64,000 nucleotides of DNA from Pseudomonas sp. PD9R (GTDB lineage Bacteria > Pseudomonadota > Gammaproteobacteria > Pseudomonadales > Pseudomonadaceae). The stretch lies in the NCBI RefSeq assembly GCF_019200975.1, contig NZ_JAHTMR010000021.1:20266-84265 (forward strand), read 5' to 3'. The translations under genes were made by a program, and so were the position numbers. Below are positions 18,443 to 25,456 of this stretch, in pieces (the first letter of the stretch is position 1; each line of letters begins with the position of its first letter). The notes beneath the pieces were generated by a model. The model was not told the DNA's origin. It was given only the letters and a program-made list of their open reading frames with translations, and did not search any database.

Positions 18443-18933
18443 TTTTCACCTGTCGTGGGTTTGGTGCTTTTCTTTGTCAACAGATTGGAAAGTGAGTGGG
18501 TATTGAAGGGGAAGTCCGCAGAAAAATCTGAAGTCTCGTCGCCGCTTTCAATCACTTCCGTGTGCTGTTCGGGGTGTGGGGCGGTCTTTTTTACAGCGTT
18601 GACTCTGGGTGCTCGTCGACGAGCGACGGCTGCGGAATTCGCCGCAGGTTTCAGCTGTGCATCCTGCAACTGACGCCCCACTTCATCGATTGCAGCGAGT
18701 TTGCTCAAGTCTTTTTCCAGGCCCAGCACCTGCATGACAGACACGTAGGCGCCCATGGTCACGCCCGCCCCCCCTGACTCCAGTGAGCGCAAGGTCATCA
18801 GTGACATGCCTGATCTCTCGGCGACTTGCTTGGCTGTGAGTTTGCGACGCAGGCGCGCTAGCTTCAGTCGCTCCCCGAACTCGGCAAGCAATCTGGCTGC
18901 GGAGGGCAAGAGTGGCGCAGTTTTCTTGGCCAT
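18439..18933 (-). CDS. hipB: HipB-like helix-turn-helix antitoxin
   Basis: 164-aa XRE-type DNA-binding protein with HTH near residues 20-75 ('LKLARLRRKLTAKQVAERSG'...'SLMTLRSLESGGAGVTMGAY'). It has an unusually long, basic then acidic C-terminal tail (about 80 residues), longer than E. coli HipB. I prefer the start MAKKTAP at 18933, which has AAGGA 10 bases upstream, over ATG 18951. It should repress its own operon and neutralise HipA. ATACCA-type repeats upstream are candidate operators. Confidence 0.85.
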   Translation of the reverse strand: MAKKTAPLLPSAARLLAEFGERLKLARLRRKLTAKQVAERSGMSLMTLRSLESGGAGVTMGAYVSVMQVLGLEKDLSKLAAIDEVGRQLQDAQLKPAANSAAVARRRAPRVNAVKKTAPHPEQHTEVIESGDETSDFSADFPFNTHSLSNLLTKKSTKPTTGEK

Positions 18934-19106
18934 ATACCAATATTCCTTCATTTTTAAGGCTTAAATACCAAAATAATAGCACTTAAGTGGAAAGGCATCG
19001 CTTTGCCTGAGGACGTCGCCACGGCAACAAAAAAGTGGGTTGGGAAAACATATGTACTGCCATTATTTCAGCTGAAATACCAGAATACATCCAGAATAAT
19101 GGCAGT
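18934..19106. promoter_or_regulatory. Repeat-rich hipBA control region
   Basis: Three similar half sites lie upstream of hipB: ATACCAATATT (18934-18944), ATACCAAAATAAT (18965-18977) and ATACCAGAAT (19077-19086). A perfect 12-bp inverted repeat, ACTGCCATTATT (19056-19067) / AATAATGGCAGT (19095-19106), contains a 14-bp palindrome ATTTCAGCTGAAAT (19065-19078) and the direct repeat CCAGAATA (19080-19087, 19091-19098). This is consistent with cooperative autorepression, but binding is inferred. Confidence 0.5.
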
Positions 19107-19143
19107 TATGATTGAGCGGATCTTAATATCGGAGAGGCAAAAC

Positions 19144-19443
19144 TCAGGTTGGCGCTTTCCACCCCATCAAGCGTTGGTGGGCGACTTTGAGCAGGTCGCA
19201 GCCGTCCTGGGTCAGCAGGTAGAGCGCGTGGGTGATTTGTGGGATGTCTTCGATGTCGCCGTCTTGAAAGTTCTGGCAGTGCAGGGTTCGGAGTAGTTCG
19301 CTGGAGGCTCGGACGCGCTGGAGGGCGGCTTCGAGGATGTCTTGCGGGTGGGCTTCTGTGTCGATGATCAGTGGCGGGGAATCGGTGAGGTTGGTGGTAA
19401 GGGGGTAGTAGCGTTCGTTGGTGAACGGATTCCATTTGTTCAT
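19144..19443 (-). CDS. Small conserved hypothetical protein, paralogue of 19879-20172
   Basis: 99 aa starting MNKWNPFTNERYYPLTT at ATG 19443. Shared with the second copy: 'IDTEA.P.(D/E)IL.AA.QR.RA.S.LL.TL' and the C-terminal 'ALYLLTQDG.DLL..A.QRL'. Predicted soluble and helical, no signal peptide. I do not recognise a function. An upstream ATG at 19491 gives a longer form, less likely because the similarity begins at MNKW. Confidence 0.6.
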   Translation of the reverse strand: MNKWNPFTNERYYPLTTNLTDSPPLIIDTEAHPQDILEAALQRVRASSELLRTLHCQNFQDGDIEDIPQITHALYLLTQDGCDLLKVAHQRLMGWKAPT

Positions 19444-19878
19444 TATTTTTTCTCTTTTATGTCGTCGAAGAACCGCCGTTACCGTGACCAAACGATGGGT
19501 GGCGGACTGTGCTCAGGTTGGTCAACCAGGGAGAGATAACCCGAGTACGCCGAAGCGTCCCAAACACAGCCGCCATAAAGCGTGCTGACATAAAAGATGC
19601 CGGCAGCATACAAGGGCATGCGAAAGTTTTCTCTCTCAATTCAGGTGACCAAACCCGGTCGCTGATTTGGCAGCGGCAGCGCGGACTATAGATGTCTGTC
19701 TCCGAGCGGCGATAGGCGACAAGGTGACTTCTGTTGTAGGACCGTGCCGAAGCTTTGATAGGGCATGACTTACAGGCCTATCCACGGCAGCTTTTTAAAC
19801 GATTGAATGGCGTCAACTGGAGCGCGTTATCGTTCTTCGCGGGCAAGCCTCGCTCCTACAGGGGGTTGTGGCTTGGCT
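19444..19878. other. Intergenic region between two paralogous small genes
   Basis: 435 bases. A single REP-like half (about 19836-19862, CGCGGGCAAGCCTCGCTCCTACAGG type) lies just downstream of the second paralogue. The rest shows no gene with support. Confidence 0.4.
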
Positions 19879-20172
19879 TTAGATTGCGGTGGCTTTTGGG
19901 AGGCGTTGGCGGGCGATGTCGAGCAGGTCGTTGCCGTCCTGGGTCAACAGGTATAGCGCGCTGATGATGTTCGGGAAATCGCTGGTGTCGGCTTGTTTGA
20001 AGCACAGGCAATAAAGGGTTTCGAGCAGGTCGCTGGCGGCGCGGATGCGTTGGCGGGCGGCGTCGAGGATTTCAAAGGGATCGGCTTCGGTATCGATGAC
20101 CAGCACGGGTGTTTCGCTGTAGCGGGTTTTGAGCGGGCGATAGCGGCTGGTCAGTGGGTCGGGGTTGTTCAT
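19879..20172 (-). CDS. Small conserved hypothetical protein, paralogue of 19144-19443
   Basis: 97 aa starting MNNPDPLTSRYRPLKTRYSE at ATG 20172. It has the same 'VIDTEADPFEILDAARQRIR' and 'SALYLLTQDGNDLLDIARQR' blocks as its neighbour, so the two genes arose by tandem duplication. Function unknown. Confidence 0.6.
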   Translation of the reverse strand: MNNPDPLTSRYRPLKTRYSETPVLVIDTEADPFEILDAARQRIRAASDLLETLYCLCFKQADTSDFPNIISALYLLTQDGNDLLDIARQRLPKATAI

Positions 20173-20722
20173 CAAAGTGGGTCCTGTGCGAAATCGGCAA
20201 GTGTGCCCGGCAGGCCGAGACACTGTTTTCAGCCGCGCCGCAAACTATAGAAGGGGCTGTGCCAGCGCGACAAGACGGCTGTGATGGACAGGTTTTGTAG
20301 GGTTTTTTTCGTTTTTTGAGGAAAGGGACTACAGGTTGGTGGGGGATTTTTAGGGTGAAGCCGCTGCCGGTAAAAATACCTACGGGGTTGTCAGTTGTTA
20401 TTCGAAAAATCTCGGTATTCGGTGCGCCAGAATCCGTAGGACCTTTCGAATTTTTGTGGTGATGGAACAGGCCTCATCGCGAGCAAGCTCGCTTCCACAG
20501 TGGTTCTTGGCCGAGCACAAAATCAACGTTTAGTGAAGATCATATGTGGAGCGGGCCTGCTCGCGATAGCGGTCTACCAGACGTCGTATTGCTCAACCTC
20601 GGCAATCCCGTAGAGCCATCCGCTGTATCATCCCGTATCGTTTTTACCCCCGACCTTTTCTCGACGCGCTGCAATCGCCGGCTAGGCTTTGCTCATCGCA
20701 GCGGTCAACGGAGTGACAGCTT
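20173..20722. other. Non-coding region upstream of recQ with a REP-like hairpin
   Basis: 550 bases without a supported gene. ATCGCGAGCAAGCTCGCTTCCAC (about 20477-20499) is partly complementary to GTGGAGCGGGCCTGCTCGCGAT (about 20545-20566), a degenerate doublet of the second REP type. The recQ ribosome site (GGAGTGACAGCTT) is at the right edge. Confidence 0.45.
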
Positions 20723-22651
20723 ATGCACAACACCCTGGAACAGGTTTTCGGTTATCCACAGTTTCGACCCGGTCAGGAGGCAGCGGTCAGCGCGGTGCTG
20801 GCCGGGCGTTCGGCGGCGGCGATTTTCCCTACCGGCTCCGGCAAGTCCCTTTGCTATCAGTTGTCGGCGGTCTTGCTGCCGCACCTGACACTGGTGGTCT
20901 CGCCGCTGCTGGCATTGATGCAGGATCAGCTCGGGTTCCTGCAACGCCACGGCATTGCGGCAGGCAGTATCGATTCGGCGCAGAGCCGCGATGTTGCAAG
21001 CGATGTCATGGCCCGGGCAAAGTCCGGTGAACTGAAGATTTTGATGATCTCCGTGGAGCGCCTGAAGAACGAACGCTTCCGCAATTTCTTGCAACAGGTG
21101 CCGATCTCGCTACTGGTGGTCGACGAGGCGCACTGCATCTCGGAGTGGGGCCACAATTTCCGCCCGGATTACCTCAAGCTTCCGGACTATCAGCGCCAGT
21201 TCAACATCCCTCAGGTATTGCTGCTTACGGCGACTGCGACGCCGAAGGTGATCGCCGACATGCAGGCCAAATTCGCCATCGCGCCCGAGGATGTGGTGAC
21301 CACCGGTTTCTATCGGCCAAATTTGAATCTGTGGGTGGAGCCGGTGCGCGGGCAGGACAAGCGCCGTCGTCTTGTCGAGTGGATGAGCCAGCGTCCTGGG
21401 CAGCCGAGCATCGTCTACGTCACCTTGCAGAAAACTGCCGAGCACATCGCCGAGCATCTGAGCCGCAACGGGATTCAGGCCGAGGCCTATCACGCCGGTT
21501 TGCCTCATGAGCAACGGGAGGCGATCCAGAAACGCTTTATGGGTGGGCAGTCCAATTGCATCGTCGCTACCATCGCCTTCGGCATGGGCATCGACAAGAG
21601 CGACATCCGCAACGTGGTGCATTTCGATCTGCCCAAATCCATCGAAAACTACAGTCAGGAAATCGGTCGCGCGGGGCGTGACGGGCAGCCGTCCGACTGT
21701 CTGGTATTGGCCAACCGCGACAGCCTCAACGTGCTGGAAAACTTCGTCTATGGCGACACCCCTGAGCGGGACGGCATCCGCTGCGTGCTCGACGAGATGC
21801 AAGCCGCCGCGCCAGAAGGGCAGTGGGAGTTTTTGCTGGGGCCTTTGGCGGATCAGAGCAACATCCGTCAGTTACCGCTAAAGACCTTGCTGGTGCAACT
21901 GGAACTGCGTGGATTGATTGCCCCGCGTTACGCCTATTACGCCGAATACCGTTTCAAGTATTTGCAGGAGCCCGAGGCGCTGCTGGCTCGCTTCGAAGGT
22001 GAGCGCAGGGATTTCGTCGCAGCGATCATCCAGACCTCCAGTCGTGCACGAACCTGGGCCACGGTGAATTTCGATGCGTTGTATGAGCAGCATCAGGCCG
22101 AGCGCGATCGGGTGGTCAAGGCGCTGGATTACTTTCAGGAAAAGGGTTGGGTCGAGCTTGAAAGCAAGCAGATGACCGAGGTCTACAGCGTGCTGCAACC
22201 CGATTTCGACAGCGCCGTTTTGAGTGCAGAACTGCACGCCTACTTCACCCGGCATGAGCAAACCGAAATCGCGCGGATACACGCCATGTTGGACCTGTTC
22301 GCCACCGACCATTGCCTGGGTTATCGCCTGGCCGAGTATTTCGGCGATGAAAACGCGCCAAGGCAGTGCGGGCATTGTTCGGTGTGTCACGGGCAAGTAG
22401 CACGGCTGCCAGCCCCGCCTGAGCTGCCGGCGCTTGTGGATAAAAATTTCGAGACGTTGTGCGACGATTTTATCCACAGGCATGAACAGCATACGGGCAG
22501 TGTTCCATCGGCTGAGCGGGTGACGCGGTTTCTGTGCGGGATCAGCGTGCCGCTGTTTACCAAGCTCAAGGTGCGGGCGATTTCCGGGTTTGCTGCATTG
22601 GAAGACTATCCATATGCCGAAGTGCGCAATTGGTCCGAGGCGCACCTCTAA
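20723..22651 (+). CDS. recQ: RecQ-family ATP-dependent DNA helicase
   Basis: 642-aa 3'-5' superfamily II helicase for recombination and fork repair. Motif 0 is 'FGYPQFRPGQEAAV', Walker A is 'FPTGSGKSLC', the DEAH box is 'VVDEAHCISEWGHNFRPDYL', and motif VI is 'EIGRAGRDGQPSD'. The RecQ zinc-binding module is present as 'RQCGHCSVCHG'. The C-terminal domain after it is short and only weakly HRDC-like. The start ATG follows GGAGTGA. Confidence 0.9.
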   Translation: MHNTLEQVFGYPQFRPGQEAAVSAVLAGRSAAAIFPTGSGKSLCYQLSAVLLPHLTLVVSPLLALMQDQLGFLQRHGIAAGSIDSAQSRDVASDVMARAKSGELKILMISVERLKNERFRNFLQQVPISLLVVDEAHCISEWGHNFRPDYLKLPDYQRQFNIPQVLLLTATATPKVIADMQAKFAIAPEDVVTTGFYRPNLNLWVEPVRGQDKRRRLVEWMSQRPGQPSIVYVTLQKTAEHIAEHLSRNGIQAEAYHAGLPHEQREAIQKRFMGGQSNCIVATIAFGMGIDKSDIRNVVHFDLPKSIENYSQEIGRAGRDGQPSDCLVLANRDSLNVLENFVYGDTPERDGIRCVLDEMQAAAPEGQWEFLLGPLADQSNIRQLPLKTLLVQLELRGLIAPRYAYYAEYRFKYLQEPEALLARFEGERRDFVAAIIQTSSRARTWATVNFDALYEQHQAERDRVVKALDYFQEKGWVELESKQMTEVYSVLQPDFDSAVLSAELHAYFTRHEQTEIARIHAMLDLFATDHCLGYRLAEYFGDENAPRQCGHCSVCHGQVARLPAPPELPALVDKNFETLCDDFIHRHEQHTGSVPSAERVTRFLCGISVPLFTKLKVRAISGFAALEDYPYAEVRNWSEAHL

Positions 22652-22652
22652 C

Positions 22653-22743
22653 CCGTAGGAGATGCCGAAGGCTGCAATCTTTTGATCTTGTTTTAAAAAA
22701 GCCAAGGTCAATAGATCGCAGCCTTCGGCAGCTCCTACAGGGT
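22653..22743. repeat. REP doublet hairpin, partly decayed
   Basis: The left arm CCCGTAGGAGATGCCGAAGG and right arm CCTTCGGCAGCTCCTACAGG pair with a few mismatches. It directly follows the recQ stop codon. Confidence 0.8.
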
Positions 22744-22849
22744 TGCATCCACGCGCTGAATGTTGCTCATCACAGGAATAAATTTCAAAAATGCGCGATG
22801 CCTGACTATGGTGAGGGCTGTCTTTGGATCGCCAACAAGAGAACAAAAC

Positions 22850-24076
22850 ATGAGCCAGACGCCGTTCAATATTCAGCGCGCCGCCGTCATCGGCGCGGGC
22901 ACCATGGGCCGGGGCATTGTCATGTGCCTGGCCAACGCCGGGGTCGCGGTGCAATGGGTCGATAACAATCCGCAGATGCTTGAACAGGCACTGGTGACCG
23001 TGGCGGATACCTACGCTCACAATGTGCGGCAGGAGCGCATCGATCAGGCCGAGGCAGACGCCCGCATCGCTCGGGTCACCGCCGCTGTTGATTATGCGGC
23101 TATCCGCGATGTCGACCTGGTCATCGAAGCGGTTTACGAAAACCTCGAACTCAAGCAGCAGATTTTTCGTGAACTGGATGGCCTGCTCAAACCCGAAGCC
23201 ATTCTGGCGAGCAACACCTCGGCACTGGACATTGATGCCATCGCCGCTGTTACACGCCGCCCGCAGCAGGTCCTGGGTCTGCATTTCTTCAGCCCGGCGC
23301 ACATCATGAAACTGCTGGAGATCGTCCGCGGTGCCAAGACTGCACCGGCGGTGCTTGAGGCCGCCCTGGCGTTGGGCAAGCGCATGGGCAAGGTCAGCGT
23401 GGTGTCGGGAAACTGTGACGGCTTCATCGGCAATCGCATGCTCAATACATACGTACTTGAAGCGAGAAAAATGCTGCTGGAGGGCGCGTACCCCTATCAG
23501 GTGGATGCCGCGCTGCAAGGTTTCGGTTTTGCCATGGGGCCATTCCGCATGTTCGACGTGGTGGGTGTCGACCTGCAATGGCGCGCCCGCCAACTGTCCG
23601 GTATCGGGCAGGATGCGCCAGAGGTTCAGGTGGATAACCGTTTATGTGAGTTGGGGCGTTTTGGTCAGAAGAGCGGCAACGGTTTCTACCACTATGAACC
23701 GGGCAGTCGTCAGGCCGAGCACGATGTGACGGTGGATGCGCTGGTGCTGGAAGTCAGCGAAGGGCTGGGCTTTCAGCGTCGTGAAATCGGGTCGGAAGAG
23801 ATTCTGGAGCGTTGCTTGCTGGCACTGGTCAATGAAGGCGCGAAGATTCTTCAGGAGGGGATCGCCGACTCGTCCCACGATATCGATCTGGTTTACCTCA
23901 ATGGTTACGGCTTCCCGGTGGACAAGGGCGGGCCGATGGCTTGGGCGGATCAGCAAGGGTTGGCGGATATTCATCAGCGCTTGCTGGCGCTGGAGACTCG
24001 CCAGGGTGATCACTGGAGCCCGGCGCGATTGATTGGCGATTTGGCAGTGGCCGGGAAGGGGTTTGCTGACAAGTGA
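22850..24076 (+). CDS. 3-Hydroxyacyl-CoA dehydrogenase
   Basis: 408-aa NAD-dependent dehydrogenase without an attached hydratase domain. The Rossmann motif is 'AAVIGAGTMGRGIVMCLANAG', the catalytic His lies in 'VLGLHFFSPAHIMKLLEIVRG', and two C-terminal dimerisation domains follow ('FIGNRMLNTYVLEA', 'LYLNGYGFPVDKGGPM'-like). It oxidises a 3-hydroxyacyl-CoA in beta-oxidation or a branched pathway. The ATG at 22850 is preferred over the upstream in-frame ATG at 22760. A thioesterase gene follows by 102 bases. Confidence 0.88.
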   Translation: MSQTPFNIQRAAVIGAGTMGRGIVMCLANAGVAVQWVDNNPQMLEQALVTVADTYAHNVRQERIDQAEADARIARVTAAVDYAAIRDVDLVIEAVYENLELKQQIFRELDGLLKPEAILASNTSALDIDAIAAVTRRPQQVLGLHFFSPAHIMKLLEIVRGAKTAPAVLEAALALGKRMGKVSVVSGNCDGFIGNRMLNTYVLEARKMLLEGAYPYQVDAALQGFGFAMGPFRMFDVVGVDLQWRARQLSGIGQDAPEVQVDNRLCELGRFGQKSGNGFYHYEPGSRQAEHDVTVDALVLEVSEGLGFQRREIGSEEILERCLLALVNEGAKILQEGIADSSHDIDLVYLNGYGFPVDKGGPMAWADQQGLADIHQRLLALETRQGDHWSPARLIGDLAVAGKGFADK

Positions 24077-24178
24077 TGGAGGTGGCGCCCGTGACGGCGC
24101 CTTCGCGAGCAGGCTCGCGAATGATCACGAGAGGGGTTTCCCCTTAGACTGCCCATACAACCCCAGGAATCGACGCTG

Positions 24179-24598
24179 ATGCCCCAACGCTCCGAATACC
24201 CGCACTTCCAGCCCATCACCACTCGCTGGCATGACAACGATGCCTACGGCCACGTCAACAACGTGACCTACTACAGCTTCTTCGACACGGCGGTGAACAC
24301 TTACTTGATCGAAGTCGGCGGCCTGGATATCCATGACGGCGAGGTGGTGGGGTTTGTGGTGAGTTCAGCCTGTGACTACTTTGCTTCCATTGCCTTCCCG
24401 GACCGGATCGAAATCGGTGTGCGGGTAGGCAAGTTGGGCAACAGTTCGGTGCAGTATGAGCTGGCGGTGTTCAAGGCCGGGGAAGACGAAGCCTGTGCGG
24501 CGGGGCGCTTCGTGCATGTGTTTGTGGATCGTGCGTCGAACCAGCCCGTGGCGATCCCTGCCCGATTGCGCGACGCCCTGGAGCGCCTGGTGGTTTAG
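24179..24598 (+). CDS. Acyl-CoA thioesterase (4-hydroxybenzoyl-CoA thioesterase-like)
   Basis: 139-aa hotdog thioesterase with the DHD-type motif 'RWHDNDAYGHVNNVTYYSFFD', in which the Asp and His act on the thioester. The location next to a hydroxyacyl-CoA dehydrogenase suggests shared fatty acyl-CoA metabolism. The true acyl group is unknown. It is followed by a strong terminator. Confidence 0.85.
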   Translation: MPQRSEYPHFQPITTRWHDNDAYGHVNNVTYYSFFDTAVNTYLIEVGGLDIHDGEVVGFVVSSACDYFASIAFPDRIEIGVRVGKLGNSSVQYELAVFKAGEDEACAAGRFVHVFVDRASNQPVAIPARLRDALERLVV

Positions 24599-24604
24599 TC
24601 AGGC

Positions 24605-24638
24605 AAAAAAAATCGCAGCCCTTGGGCTGCGATTTTTT
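24605..24638 (+). terminator. Intrinsic terminator
   Basis: AAAAAATCGCAGCCC-TTG-GGCTGCGATTTTTT. A tight hairpin with U-run after the thioesterase gene, also usable from the opposite strand for the 24669-25154 gene. Confidence 0.9.
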
Positions 24639-24668
24639 GATGTACCGGCTAACCAGGCAACTCAAGCC

Positions 24669-25154
24669 TTAGTCGCGATAGTACCGGTGATGCTTGCGAT
24701 GCCCATAGGCATGGCCGCGGTGACGGTGATCGTCACGGTAGTAACGACGGTCATCATGGCCACGATAGGAGCGATGATCATCGTCTTCTTCGTTGCTCTT
24801 GTTGCCCATGTAGTTACCCAGCGCGCCACCGGCGCCGCCGCCTGCTGCCGAGCCAATCAGGCTGCCGGTGGTGCCGCCCATGCTGCGGCCGACCACGTTA
24901 CCGCCTGCTGCGCCCAACGCACCGCCAATGGCGGCTTCGCCACGGCTGTGTTTGTTTGCGCCGACTGCGCTACCACCCGCGCCGCCCAGGGCCGCGCCAA
25001 TGGTGGAACCTGTATTGCCGCCTAACGACTGACCGACGACCGAGCCCAGAACCCCGCCCAATGCGCCGCCTACACCGGCTTCGGTGGTGCCGCCAGCAGA
25101 AGCGATGCCGCTGGCCAGACTAAGGGACAACAAGAGAATCGAGGAGAACTTCAT
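24669..25154 (-). CDS. Glycine-zipper envelope protein
   Basis: 161 aa. A signal peptide (MKFSSILLLSLSLASGIASA) precedes about 90 residues of Gly/Ala-rich repeats ('GGALGGVLGSVVGQSLGG', 'GGALGAAGGNVVGRSMGG', 'GGGAGGALGNYMGN') typical of glycine-zipper membrane-inserting or outer-membrane-associated proteins. The tail (about 125-161) is very rich in His, Arg, Tyr and Asp and could bind metal. The function is not known. Confidence 0.8.
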   Translation of the reverse strand: MKFSSILLLSLSLASGIASAGGTTEAGVGGALGGVLGSVVGQSLGGNTGSTIGAALGGAGGSAVGANKHSRGEAAIGGALGAAGGNVVGRSMGGTTGSLIGSAAGGGAGGALGNYMGNKSNEEDDDHRSYRGHDDRRYYRDDHRHRGHAYGHRKHHRYYRD

Positions 25155-25312
25155 AAAGGAACCTCAAGGGGATGACGGCGCGATCCTGAGGCTGTGTCAT
25201 AGGCGTGACAATCGAAATCCGACGAGTAACACGACTTGAGCACATTTCTATAAGTTGCTGTTTTTTGGGCGGAACTTAACGTTTTTTTGCCGGTCTTTAG
25301 CTACTTCGGAAT

Positions 25313-25342
25313 GGCCGTTTTTGAGAGAAAACGGCCTTTTTT
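25313..25342 (+). terminator. Orphan plus-strand intrinsic terminator
   Basis: GGCCGTTTT (25313-25321) pairs with AAAACGGCC (25328-25336), followed by TTTTTT. No plus-strand gene precedes it; neighbours on both sides are on the minus strand. It may end an unannotated small RNA starting after about 25160. Confidence 0.6.
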
Positions 25343-25378
25343 GTGAGCGTTTGGAAAGTTGTTGTGTCAGCAATAATG

Positions 25379-25450
25379 TCAAAAGATCGCAGCCTTCGGC
25401 AGCTCCTACAGAGGTCTCTGTAGGAGCTGCCGAAGGCTGCGATCTTTTGA
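25379..25450. repeat. Perfect 35-bp palindromic REP doublet
   Basis: Arms 25379-25413 and 25416-25450 are perfect complements with only two bases between them, so the two REPs are almost fused. It lies just downstream of the molybdopterin oxidoreductase gene. Confidence 0.92.
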
Positions 25451-25456
25451 TCCGGC

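Noticed and set aside
24456..25025. 189-codon ORF overlapping the thioesterase end and opposite the glycine-zipper gene
   Set aside because: Repetitive antisense of a glycine-rich gene; no ribosome site.
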